Assembly (NCBI GenBank): GCA_902774145.1
Contig: CACYHC010000008.1
Span: 1-64,000 of the forward strand
Length of the DNA stretch: 64,000 bases
DNA from: an uncultured Bacteroidia bacterium
GTDB taxonomy: Bacteria; Bacteroidota; Bacteroidia; Bacteroidales; UBA932
Reading direction: 5' to 3'
Position 1 is the stretch's first letter; each line of letters starts with the position of its first letter. This document shows positions 37,501 through 45,357 of this stretch, in pieces. Made by a program: the position numbers and the translations under genes. The notes under the pieces are model-generated. The model was not told the origin of the DNA. It worked only from the letters and a program-made list of their open reading frames with translations, and ran no database searches.

Positions 37501-37834
37501 AGATGTCGTAGCCGTTGGTCTTGTCGATGGCATACATCAGGCGGCCGCCGAACTCGGGAATGACGCACATCTCGATGTACTCGTTCTCCATGTACAGGCA
37601 ATCGTAGGTCACTTCCTGACGGTTGCGGGTCATGTTGTCATTGAGGGGATAGGGGTACACGCTGCGGCGTGCGCGCTGGTAGGACCAGTCCCGCTCAAAC
37701 ACGGGGGCCTGCTCCGGAGGGTCCAGCAGATAGGTGGGGAGGGTGATTTTGCCTTCGTAGGCCTTGACGCCCTGCGCCCCGGCGTACGAACCCGCCAGAG
37801 CCAGCAAAACGGTGACAATCAGTAATCTCTTCAT
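34565..37834 (-). CDS. DUF5107 domain protein with TPR array
   Basis: A 1,089-residue secreted protein (MKRLLIVTVLLALAGSYAGA). Residues 25-440 match the DUF5107 type: a beta-rich, mutarotase-like fold with YIEMCVIPEFGGRLMYAIDK, SGGVEWNVFHHHR and FWLWGPNSEWDTKIL. From about 470 to the end is a long series of tetratricopeptide repeats (e.g. NTQMGVMCRLNGEYDKAAAY, FHALNLKGTILRKLGKTAEA, WRNIGWEAWLNSKDYAKAAA). Proteins with this layout occur in glycan loci; the biochemical role is unsettled. The galactose-mutarotase-like fold suggests sugar binding or catalysis, while TPRs would mediate assembly with other operon products. Spacing to the upstream gene is 5 bases. Confidence 0.85.
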   Translation of the reverse strand: MKRLLIVTVLLALAGSYAGAQGVKAYEGKITLPTYLLDPPEQAPVFERDWSYQRARRSVYPYPLNDNMTRNRQEVTYDCLYMENEYIEMCVIPEFGGRLMYAIDKTNGYDIFYHNTVVKPANVGMTGAWISGGVEWNVFHHHRQTSHIPCDWRIVDNPDGSKTIWVGETEYRHRMQWAIGMTLRPGKSYIEISGRLMNRTQDNNSMLYWSNVATLVDDNYQVCFPQQTEIVTFHCKECFAHWPITHEPFNKMNFYQNGVDASWWKNHYVGNSMFIYDQKADFVAGYDHGRHAGTMLTGNHNIIKGGKFWLWGPNSEWDTKILTDESGHYCELMVGAYSDNQPDYNWNFPYETKEFSQFWYGIRDMGGVKAGDRHAAINMDMKEAGKVLVGANATEKFSSLTLCLSKGGQELWKKSFAIDPAHPLVETVAVDPAIAEHELTLALYDANGKQMLTYTPVVHDPNKPLPPIVDRPKRPKDIENTEECFFVGQRNQQFHNPFVKPADYFLEVLRRDPGDTRANTQMGVMCRLNGEYDKAAAYLRKAIARQTFDYTRPKDAEAMYNLGLVLKAQGKREAAMDTLYRATWNYTYNAGANFQLAQMYSEDGDYEMALDRLNEAIDYNGRHFHALNLKGTILRKLGKTAEAKACFDRVLAADPMDAYALYNAADKATFRKFMREQPESYLELAILYWHNGFTDEAVKLLADIDARVAYPTVKLWLAYLTGNDALYAQALALPVGYCAPFRLETVAVLEAAKKACPQSALPYYYEGNLLYNLQPLAAVAQWEKCVELDPSNDTAWRNIGWEAWLNSKDYAKAAACYKKAIELNPDSALYLEECDQVLEALGAPVQERYDLLKSHHATAVKRYYPEAAEVITGTYVGDYDYVLDMLDNCYFPTREGVANFHDVFVDALLLAGRQKEENGDVEGAIALYKKAFTYPENHQVFLVDKRATHDAQIFWYLGKAYEKLGDKEEAKAWYQKAVDQDYEVKGSKDYRYYTGLALKKLGRKAEARALFRAMVKEGKARMVTDYVNFYGAEGSSGHTVDGVNAGAYYTKALGELGLGRKCAARRDFKKVLKLKPADLWAARFLKNND

Positions 37835-37839
37835 ATCTT

Positions 37840-40200
37840 TTATTTCTTATATCTGATACCAACGTAATTCAAAACGGAGCGGCGGCTGTTGGCGATGGCC
37901 GCACCGTCGTAGCTCACGCCGATGGCGGCGGCGTTGTTGCCGCCGAGGTTCTTCGCCGCGTGCAGGTGGATGTAGAGGGCGTCCTTACCCCAGACATCGG
38001 CGCCGGCCGGAAAGTTGATGCTGACGTACTTGTTGCCCGGCAGGTTATACTGCTTCTTCGAAGCGATGACCGGGAAGTCGGGAATCGTGTAGGTGTAGTC
38101 CTGGCCCTTGGCGGTGAAGTCCACCCAGGACTCAGCGCCGTAACTTTCGTCCGTCACGGACGTCCAGTTCACCTTGTCCGTCGAGTATTCCATCAGCCAG
38201 TAGCGCGGGGCGCCGCAGTCCTCGCCGTAGGCCTGGCTGACGCCGAGGTTCAGCGAAAGCGGCGCGTGGGAAGCGTCCAGTCCCGCGGTGGAGACTTCGA
38301 TTTCCCAGAAGTACTGGTCAAGCTTCGGATCGGAAGTGCTCCCGCTCCACCAGTAACCGCCGTACCAGCCGGTGCCGTTCGCCCCCTGGATGATGCCGCA
38401 GGTGCTCACATAACTCAGCGGGCTCCAGTGGATGGAACGGCCGAGCGCGTCGAACACGCCGTTGTTGCCGGGGATGTCGGTAATCCTGCCGTCCTGGACG
38501 GGGCCGAGATGGGTCCAGTCCTGTGCCGTGGCAATCTTGCCGTACGAGTAGCAGAGGTAACCGTTGACCTCGGGGCTCTTGATGGGTTCCGGGACCGGCG
38601 GCCAGGTGGGATAGAGCGTATCGTTCTGGGTATTGGCGATGTACTTGTCCGGATACAGCTCGTTGCAGTAGCGGTATTCGGCCAGCAGCTGCGTGGACGC
38701 AGTCTCGGGATTTTCGGAAAGACCGATTTCCTCCCGCGTGACGGGACGGATCTGGTAGCGGCCGATGAAGCCCTTGTCCGTCACGTAGTCCGGCAGCATC
38801 GTGCTCTGCGCGGCCTCCTGCGAATTCCATTCGAAGTTGTCGCAGCGTTCGTGCACGAGAATACCGGCGATGGGGCCGCTGCCTTCGGGGATGCCCCGGC
38901 CGTCGCGGGCCCAGTCGCAATGGACGTTTTGCACCATATACATCACGCTGCCCTGAGCGTCGCGGATGACCAGCGGATACTTGTTGATGATTTCCGTATA
39001 ACGCAGGTCGACGGGGCAGAAGGGGCCCTTGCGGATGGGCACCTCGCACTGGTCGATCACGACGAAAGTATTGACGTCCTCATCCGTGAGCGTGGCTATC
39101 GTCCGGTGCCGCTCGGGCACGTCCGCACGGCTGCCGCGCGTGGAAGAGATGACGTTCACCACCGACGCGCCGGAAAGGGTCACGTTGTAGGGGGTGTCCT
39201 CGGCCTCCCCTCCCTCGGCGCTGTAGGTCAGGCCGCGGAGGTTGATTTCGAGCAGGTCGTAACGGTAGGTGCAGTTGTCATCGACGGTATTGAAGATGAG
39301 CTTGAGGCCGCGCAGGGCGCCGGTCTCATCCGGCTCGAGGCTCTGCAGGTACACGGTACGCCCGGAGAGCGTCAGGTCCTGGATGATAATGGAAAGGTTC
39401 TGGTTGGGAGCCCCGTTGCCCTCGGCGTTGTCGTTGAGCACGCGGCCCTTCAGGACATAGTTCTTGCGGACGCGGTTCTCGCCGTCCAGGTCGTCCTGGC
39501 TGAAGTTCAGCACGTCGCTGACGGTCACGGGAATCGTTTCCACCTCGCCGTTCGCCATCTGGGAGACATAGAGTCGCGCCACGAGCGGGCGGCCTACGCC
39601 GTCCACGGAGCTCAGGGTGATGATGGCTCCGCGCCGCTCCTTCGCCAGGTTTTCCCGGGCATTGAAGACGAGGTTGCCCTCCAGCAGGCCGGGGATGGGC
39701 TCTTCAATCCAGTCCCGTTCCTCATCGTAGGTCACCGCATAACTGACGGTGGAAGGGTCTACGTTGCAGGTGAAGGGGAAACTGTAGGTGCCCGTCGTGA
39801 AGGCGATGAGCACGTTGCGTTGCTCGAAGCGGAAGTCGCGGCTGTACGCCCCGTCCTGAATCAGCCGGAGGTTCATCACCCGGCTGCCGATGGCGACGCG
39901 GATGACCGCATCCCGCTCTTCGGCCTCGTTGTCACCGTAGCGGAGACCCAGGGTGGCGTCCCCGGCGACGGTGACCGAGCGTGCTTCACTGTTGGTAAAG
40001 GAAATCCAGTTCACGCCGTCCGGCAGGGTGGCCGTCCACTCGCCGTCACTCACAATCTGGAAGTAATGTTCTCCCCCGGTGGAGGGAACTTCCGCTACGG
40101 GATCGGAACAGCCCAGTTCGTGGATTTCCACGAATTCGGGCGCTTTCTCACAGGCTGCCGCAAGGGCAAGCGCCGCAAACAGATAGAAAATCTTTTTCAT
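37840..40200 (-). CDS. BACON/DUF5689-type surface lipoprotein
   Basis: A 786-residue lipoprotein (MKKIFYLFAALALAAAC). Residues 30-115 look like a BACON domain (GEHYFQIVSDGEWTATLP, RDAVIRVAIGSRVMNLRLIQ), with a second BACON-like unit to about 210. Residues 215-530 resemble DUF5689, an OB-like region (NYVLKGRVLNDN, LSIIIQDLTLSGRTVYLQ). The C-terminal 250 residues form a further sandwich with WYGGYWWSGSTSD and YWLMEYSTDKVNWTSV, possibly carbohydrate binding. It lies directly downstream of SusD and a small BACON lipoprotein, the position of SusE/SusF-like surface glycan-binding proteins. No catalytic motif is seen. Confidence 0.83.
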   Translation of the reverse strand: MKKIFYLFAALALAAACEKAPEFVEIHELGCSDPVAEVPSTGGEHYFQIVSDGEWTATLPDGVNWISFTNSEARSVTVAGDATLGLRYGDNEAEERDAVIRVAIGSRVMNLRLIQDGAYSRDFRFEQRNVLIAFTTGTYSFPFTCNVDPSTVSYAVTYDEERDWIEEPIPGLLEGNLVFNARENLAKERRGAIITLSSVDGVGRPLVARLYVSQMANGEVETIPVTVSDVLNFSQDDLDGENRVRKNYVLKGRVLNDNAEGNGAPNQNLSIIIQDLTLSGRTVYLQSLEPDETGALRGLKLIFNTVDDNCTYRYDLLEINLRGLTYSAEGGEAEDTPYNVTLSGASVVNVISSTRGSRADVPERHRTIATLTDEDVNTFVVIDQCEVPIRKGPFCPVDLRYTEIINKYPLVIRDAQGSVMYMVQNVHCDWARDGRGIPEGSGPIAGILVHERCDNFEWNSQEAAQSTMLPDYVTDKGFIGRYQIRPVTREEIGLSENPETASTQLLAEYRYCNELYPDKYIANTQNDTLYPTWPPVPEPIKSPEVNGYLCYSYGKIATAQDWTHLGPVQDGRITDIPGNNGVFDALGRSIHWSPLSYVSTCGIIQGANGTGWYGGYWWSGSTSDPKLDQYFWEIEVSTAGLDASHAPLSLNLGVSQAYGEDCGAPRYWLMEYSTDKVNWTSVTDESYGAESWVDFTAKGQDYTYTIPDFPVIASKKQYNLPGNKYVSINFPAGADVWGKDALYIHLHAAKNLGGNNAAAIGVSYDGAAIANSRRSVLNYVGIRYKK

Positions 40201-40205
40201 GGGCT

Positions 40206-40610
40206 TCAGATAAGATATTTGTCAAGTTCCGCATCCTGGATGTCCGCCGCATTGAGCGTGCTGCTGGACACCACGAAATAGACGGGGATGGTTTTACTTC
40301 CGTTGCTCACTTCCACCCGGACGGCACGCACGATGTCGAGCGTGTTGGTCTGGGCCTGGCATTTGATGTACTGGTTGTTCTGTCCGGAAGTCCGGTCGAG
40401 GGTCAGCCAGTCACCGCCGGCCACGATCCGGACGGTCCAGGAGCCGGTGGAATACACCGGGAAGAAGAAATCCAGCGGGGCCTCCTTGACCTGCGCCCAG
40501 GTAATATTGTACCGGGTGTCGTTCACGGCCAGGTCGACCTTGGAGACATAGGGCTTGTAGCAGGAGACGAGCGCAAAGAGCGCCGCGATAAGTGCGATAG
40601 TCTTTTTCAT
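40206..40610 (-). CDS. small BACON-like lipoprotein
   Basis: A 134-residue lipoprotein (MKKTIALIAALFALVSC). The mature part is one beta-sandwich with BACON features: FPVYSTGSWTVRIVAGGDWLTLDRTSG, then AVRVEVSNGSKTIPVYFVVS (each quoted stretch is within about residues 50-115). BACON domains are thought to bind mucin or glycan or act as spacers. It is located between SusD (6-base gap) and the larger BACON/DUF5689 lipoprotein (5-base gap), where SusE-like proteins are expected. Its tail NAADIQDAELDKYLI is acidic and hydrophobic. The function is inferred from position only. Confidence 0.78.
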   Translation of the reverse strand: MKKTIALIAALFALVSCYKPYVSKVDLAVNDTRYNITWAQVKEAPLDFFFPVYSTGSWTVRIVAGGDWLTLDRTSGQNNQYIKCQAQTNTLDIVRAVRVEVSNGSKTIPVYFVVSSSTLNAADIQDAELDKYLI

Positions 40611-40616
40611 AATCTT

Positions 40617-42287
40617 CTACTCTCCATATTCCTTGTTGTCCAGCGCCCCGTGCGAGTTGGCCACCTGGTCGGCAGGAATCGGCCAGTAACGGTGGCAGGG
40701 GCGGATGTTCGCCACCAGGTTGGACGCGGTGTTGTACTGCGTGGTGCGCTCGTACCAGATGCCCCAGCGGACCAGGTCGAACTTGCGCTGGAACTCGCCG
40801 AAGAGCTCCCGGGCGCACTCGTTGCGGATTTCCTCGAGCATCAGCGCGTCGTTCCCGCCCACGTCGGAGACCGTCAGGTCTTCCAGGCCGGCGCGGCGAC
40901 GCGTCATATTCAGGTAGCGGAGGCACTCGCTCTTGTCCCCCGTCATCAGGTGGGCCTCGGCGAGCCCCAGCAGCGCGGAAGCGTAGCGGAATACCTTATA
41001 ATTATTATAGTCGCGCGTGAACTTCATGTCCCAGCACCAGAACTTGTTGCCGAGCCAGGGCGTGGCGCGGGCCTTCCCTACGCTGGTGAACCAGTACACG
41101 CGGCGGGCGGAAGGCGTCCAGGTGTCCTCGGGGGTGGTGGGGTCGAAGCCGCTCCAGCGCCAGGCCAGGTTGCCGCTTCCCCCGCGGGCCTCGGTCGCCC
41201 CGTTGGAGTATTCGCCGCTACGCAGGTCGGGCGAATCGTAGGGCTGAAGCGTCTCGCTGAAGAACGTGGTGGGACGTGCGCAGGAATAGATGTGCGCATC
41301 CCGCCCGAGCTCCGGAATGGCGATGCCGTTGTAGAAGCAGTGGGAGGAATCCGCGACCGCCTCTTCGTCGTCGTTATAGACCATACGCCGCACCGGCGTG
41401 GCCCAGGGCGAAATGCCCGCAACGAGCTGCAAGCCGTAAGGCTCGTAGGTCTGTGCCACTTCCCAGATGGATTCGGGGGTAAACTTACGGCTGAAGGGGA
41501 TATCCGTCAGCGGATAGCGCGAAAGCTCGCCGTAAATATCCTCCAGCACGCCGAAGAAAGCCTTCGCGCTGTCCCAGTCCTTGTTCCAAAGCGCCATACG
41601 GCCGCCGACGAACAGGCCTACGGCCGCTCCCATACGGTAATCGGTGGCATTTTCCTCGTAGGTGCGACGGAACGGCAGGGCCGCTTTTCCGCCGAGGGCT
41701 TCGGGCAGCAGCGTCTCGCGCAACTCGGTGATCATCGCCTCGCGGATGCGCGACGCGTCATAGCGCGGCAGCGACTCGATGGCCTCGCGGTTGTCCTCCG
41801 TCACCTCTTCGAGGTAGAAGGGGACATCGCCGAAGGTGGCGGTCAGCACATAATAGAAGAACGCGCGCAGGACGACGGCCTCCCCGCGAAGGGCGGCATA
41901 CTCGCTGGCCGAGATGTATTTCTTCTCTTTCGCCTCCGTGATGGCCTCGAGCATCGAATTGGCGCGCGAAACCCCGCGGTAGCCCGCCTGCCAGATGGTG
42001 GTGGCGCAGCCGGGACGGGACGGCGAGACGTTGCAGACCGCATTGTACTGATTGCGGACATTGAGGTACATCAGGTCCGTCGCACACTCGGTCATCTGCC
42101 AGAAGCTGACATTGGCGTAGATGCTGCGGATCGGCGTGTAGCAGGCATTCAGGCCCGTCTCGATTTCCTTGGCGTTCCTGTAGTAGTGGTCCCTCAGGGT
42201 ATATGAGGTCACTTTCTCCTTGAGCGAGCACGATGAAAACAATACGGCGCTCAGAAGGGCCAAAAGGGTAATTTTACTTGTTTTCAT
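40617..42287 (-). CDS. susD: SusD/RagB-family glycan-binding lipoprotein
   Basis: A 556-residue SusD homologue (MKTSKITLLALLSAVLFSSC). Family features: EIETGLNACYTPIRSI after the signal, EYAALRGEAVVLRAFFYYVL with FGDVPFYLEEV, ASALLGLAEAHLMTG and LMLEEIRNECARELFGEFQRKFDLVRWG near the C-terminus. It caps the SusC barrel and captures oligosaccharide at the cell surface. The frame begins 60 bases further upstream within susC, but the ATG at 42287 provides the lipoprotein signal. It lies 4 bases after the SusC stop, the canonical arrangement. Aromatic ligand-binding residues cannot be assigned without a structure. Confidence 0.93.
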   Translation of the reverse strand: MKTSKITLLALLSAVLFSSCSLKEKVTSYTLRDHYYRNAKEIETGLNACYTPIRSIYANVSFWQMTECATDLMYLNVRNQYNAVCNVSPSRPGCATTIWQAGYRGVSRANSMLEAITEAKEKKYISASEYAALRGEAVVLRAFFYYVLTATFGDVPFYLEEVTEDNREAIESLPRYDASRIREAMITELRETLLPEALGGKAALPFRRTYEENATDYRMGAAVGLFVGGRMALWNKDWDSAKAFFGVLEDIYGELSRYPLTDIPFSRKFTPESIWEVAQTYEPYGLQLVAGISPWATPVRRMVYNDDEEAVADSSHCFYNGIAIPELGRDAHIYSCARPTTFFSETLQPYDSPDLRSGEYSNGATEARGGSGNLAWRWSGFDPTTPEDTWTPSARRVYWFTSVGKARATPWLGNKFWCWDMKFTRDYNNYKVFRYASALLGLAEAHLMTGDKSECLRYLNMTRRRAGLEDLTVSDVGGNDALMLEEIRNECARELFGEFQRKFDLVRWGIWYERTTQYNTASNLVANIRPCHRYWPIPADQVANSHGALDNKEYGE

Positions 42288-42291
42288 ACGA

Positions 42292-45200
42292 CTAGTAGCT
42301 GAGGTTGATGTTGAACACATAGGAACGCGGGCGCGGGTAGGAGGCATTGTCTATCCTCCGGGCGCCGGTCTCGGTGGAAACATCCGGATCGAATCCGATG
42401 TAGTTCTTCCAGAGGTAGAGGTTCTCCGCGCTGATGCCCAGCACGATGGACCGCAGCCACTTGACGCGGGTGGGCATATTGATGCGGTAGCTCAGCGAGA
42501 GTTCCTTGAAGCGGATGAACGAGGCGTCGTAAATCATACGGTCGGAACCGATGAAGTCGTCGTAGCCGGCCCTGGGAATGTCCGAGTTCGGATTGCGGAC
42601 CGGATGCCAGGAATCCAGCATAAAGCGGTACTTGTTGTAGGCGCGCGAGCCGCCGCCGTTCCAGAACTGCCAGATGTTGTAGATCTTGCCGCCCAGCGAG
42701 TAGGAGAAGTACACCTTGAGGACCAGGTTCTTCCAGGTGAAGACGTTCTGCAGACCACCGTAAATGATGGGATCGGAACAGCCCTGGTAAATCATATCGT
42801 TCTGGTCCATGATGCCGTCGTGGTTGAGGTCGGCGAACTTGGTGCCGCCCAGCGACGGGACCGCGTCCGAGACATAGGTATGGGTCACGGCGTTACGGTC
42901 GATTTCCTCCTGCGTATGCCATACACCGGCGTACTGGTAACCCCAGAGCGAGTTCACCGGATAGCCGTTGCGGTAGCCGTAGAGCGGCTGGGTGGAGTTG
43001 CGGGGGTTGTAGAAGGTGCCGATGAGCCGGTCCTCGCCCACATTCTCCACCAACTGGGTGTTGTGGGAAATGGTGAAGGTCGTGCTCCAGCTGAAACGGC
43101 GCTTGGAAATGTTGCGGGTCGTGAGGGTGGCCTCGATACCCGTATTCACCGTACTTCCGAGGTTGGTGAAGTAGGTGTCGTAACCCGTGGCGCGGTTGGT
43201 CTTCATCGCCAGGAGAAGATCCGTGGTCCGGGACCGGTAGGCGTCGATTTCCAGCATAATCCGCTCCTTGAACGCCGCGAAGTTCAGACCCACGTTGTAG
43301 GAAGTAGTCGTCTCCCAGGTCAGGTTGGAGTTCGCAAGGCGCGTGTTGTAGTAGCTGATGGGCTGCACGGAGCCGAAGAGCCAGCCCGTACGCTCCGCCG
43401 TCAGGGTCTGGAGCGAGAGGTACGGCGAGATGGAGTCGTTGCCGCTGCGTCCCGCACTGACGCGGATGGACAGGTCGTCCAGCCACTTGGCCTTCTTCAT
43501 GAAGGGCTCGTTGCGCAGGTTCCAGCGGACGGCCGCGGCCGGGAAGAAGCCCCACTTGCGGCTTTCGGCGAAGTTGGAAGCGCCGTCGGCCCGGGCCGTG
43601 AGCGTGACATAATACCTTTTCTTATAATTATAGTTCACGCGTCCCAGGACGGAAAGCCGGGTCCGAAGGGTTTCGTAATCGCGGAAGTCGAAGCAGCGCT
43701 CGTCCAGCAGGCTGGCGAGGTTCTTGGCGGTCACCTCGTCGTCCAGATAACCGGTACCGTTGATGTAGGTCCAGTCAATGTTCTTGTGCTCCGCCGTGAA
43801 ACCGGCCAGCAGGTCCAGCGTATGCGCCTTCTTCCAGGTACGGTTGAAGGTCAGGGTGCTCTCGCTGATGTAGGTCTTGCCGATGTAGGTTTCCGCTACG
43901 GCCTGGCCGCCGCGCATATAACGCTGGGACACGGGCAGGGTCGAGGGCGCATAGTAGAAGCGCTTGTCGTTCTGCTGCGTGTAGCTGAATTTCGTGACGA
44001 ACTGGACGAACTTGCCGAGGAACAGCCGCATATACGGCATCACGTTCAGGTTGTTCATATCCTTTTTGTTCGTCGTCTGCATGGCCACGATGTACGGGTT
44101 GTTGAACACCGATCCGCCGGAAGCAATCTCGGAACCGTAGGAGTTCCAGGTGTCGTCCTTGTTGAGGAACGGGGCCAGGTAGATGGCCGCGTTGCTGTCC
44201 GTACCGGTAATCTTGGCCGTGGTGAAGTCCTGGTCGCGGTGCGTATAACTGAAGCGCACGCCCAGGCGCAGCCACTTGAAGGGATGGCTTTCTACCAGCA
44301 CGCGCCCGGTGTAGCGCCGGAAACCGGAACCGATGACGACGCCGCGAGTGTCATTGAAGCCCAGGCTCGCCTCCACGCGCGTCACCTTGGTGCCGCCGGA
44401 GAGGGACAGGTTGTAGTCCTGGTAGGAACCCACCTGCGAGAGGGTCTTAATCCAGTCGGTACCCTCCCCCATGGACCAGGGGTCCGTGAAATAGAGGTTC
44501 TCCTTGGTCAGGGCCTTGCCCGCAAGCGAGGAGTCGAAGTAGCGCTGCATGTTGCAGTACTCGGCGAACTCGGAGGCGTTCATGATGTCGAGGCTCCCGG
44601 CCAGGTGGGAAACGCCCGCGCTGGCCTTGAGGCGCACCGCGAAGTTCGATGAGGTCGGGGTGTTCGTCGTAATCAGGATGACGCCGTTCGCGCCGCGGCT
44701 TCCGTACAGGGAAGTCGAAGACACGTCCTTGAGCACCGAGATGGACTTGATGTCCGAAGGGTTGATGTCACTGAGCGAGGAAACCGCATCCACCACACCG
44801 TCCACGACGATGAGGGGTTCGTTGCCCGCGGAAATCGAACGCGCACCGCGAATCTGGATGGACGCCGAGGAACCGGGCTCACCCGTGGAGGAAACGAATT
44901 CCGCACCGGCGATACGGCCCTGGAGGGCGTTCTCGATGGAGGTCGCGGGGACATCCTGCACAGACTTCATATCTACCGTGGCCACGGCGCCGGTCAGGTC
45001 CGATTTCTTGGCCGTACCGTAGGCGATGACGACGAGTTCGTCGAGGTTCGTGGATTCCGGCTTCAGGACCACGTCGATCTGCGTGCGGCCGTCCACGCTT
45101 TCCAGCACCGTGGAGAAGCCCAGGCTGGAAATCTCGAGGAAGCTGTTGGCGCTGACCGTAATCGTATATTTACCGTCCAGGTCGGTGACGGTGCCATTCT

Positions 45201-45348
45201 TGCTGTTCTGCTTGTCGATGACGGCAGCGCCGGGAAGGGGCTGTCCGGCATCGTCGCGGATGACACCGCTCACCTTCACCTTCTGCGCGAAGGAGACGGA
45301 GGAGATCAGCAGTGCCGCCAGAACGGCGATGAGTTTGAACTTCTTCAT
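42292..45348 (-). CDS. susC: SusC/RagA-family TonB-linked outer-membrane transporter
   Basis: A 1,018-residue SusC-type receptor (signal MKKFKLIAVLAALLISSVSFA). Residues 24-105 are the carboxypeptidase-D regulatory-like domain (VKVSGVIRDDAGQPLPGAAV). A TonB box region is at NLDELVVIAYGT, and the plug domain at about 118-225 contains IQIRGARSISAGNEPLIVVDG. A 22-strand barrel follows, ending YVFNINLSY. There is no N-terminal STN domain, so regulation is by the hybrid two-component system rather than an ECF sigma/anti-sigma pair. Together with SusD it should import oligosaccharides released at the surface. It follows three repeat lipoproteins instead of opening the operon, which is unusual. Confidence 0.95.
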   Translation of the reverse strand: MKKFKLIAVLAALLISSVSFAQKVKVSGVIRDDAGQPLPGAAVIDKQNSKNGTVTDLDGKYTITVSANSFLEISSLGFSTVLESVDGRTQIDVVLKPESTNLDELVVIAYGTAKKSDLTGAVATVDMKSVQDVPATSIENALQGRIAGAEFVSSTGEPGSSASIQIRGARSISAGNEPLIVVDGVVDAVSSLSDINPSDIKSISVLKDVSSTSLYGSRGANGVILITTNTPTSSNFAVRLKASAGVSHLAGSLDIMNASEFAEYCNMQRYFDSSLAGKALTKENLYFTDPWSMGEGTDWIKTLSQVGSYQDYNLSLSGGTKVTRVEASLGFNDTRGVVIGSGFRRYTGRVLVESHPFKWLRLGVRFSYTHRDQDFTTAKITGTDSNAAIYLAPFLNKDDTWNSYGSEIASGGSVFNNPYIVAMQTTNKKDMNNLNVMPYMRLFLGKFVQFVTKFSYTQQNDKRFYYAPSTLPVSQRYMRGGQAVAETYIGKTYISESTLTFNRTWKKAHTLDLLAGFTAEHKNIDWTYINGTGYLDDEVTAKNLASLLDERCFDFRDYETLRTRLSVLGRVNYNYKKRYYVTLTARADGASNFAESRKWGFFPAAAVRWNLRNEPFMKKAKWLDDLSIRVSAGRSGNDSISPYLSLQTLTAERTGWLFGSVQPISYYNTRLANSNLTWETTTSYNVGLNFAAFKERIMLEIDAYRSRTTDLLLAMKTNRATGYDTYFTNLGSTVNTGIEATLTTRNISKRRFSWSTTFTISHNTQLVENVGEDRLIGTFYNPRNSTQPLYGYRNGYPVNSLWGYQYAGVWHTQEEIDRNAVTHTYVSDAVPSLGGTKFADLNHDGIMDQNDMIYQGCSDPIIYGGLQNVFTWKNLVLKVYFSYSLGGKIYNIWQFWNGGGSRAYNKYRFMLDSWHPVRNPNSDIPRAGYDDFIGSDRMIYDASFIRFKELSLSYRINMPTRVKWLRSIVLGISAENLYLWKNYIGFDPDVSTETGARRIDNASYPRPRSYVFNINLSY

Positions 45349-45357
45349 ATCTTTCGC

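Noticed and set aside
34436..37825. 1,129-codon plus-strand open frame
   Set aside because: It mirrors the DUF5107-TPR gene, is rich in Val/Gly/His/Glu without domains, and has no promoter or start context.
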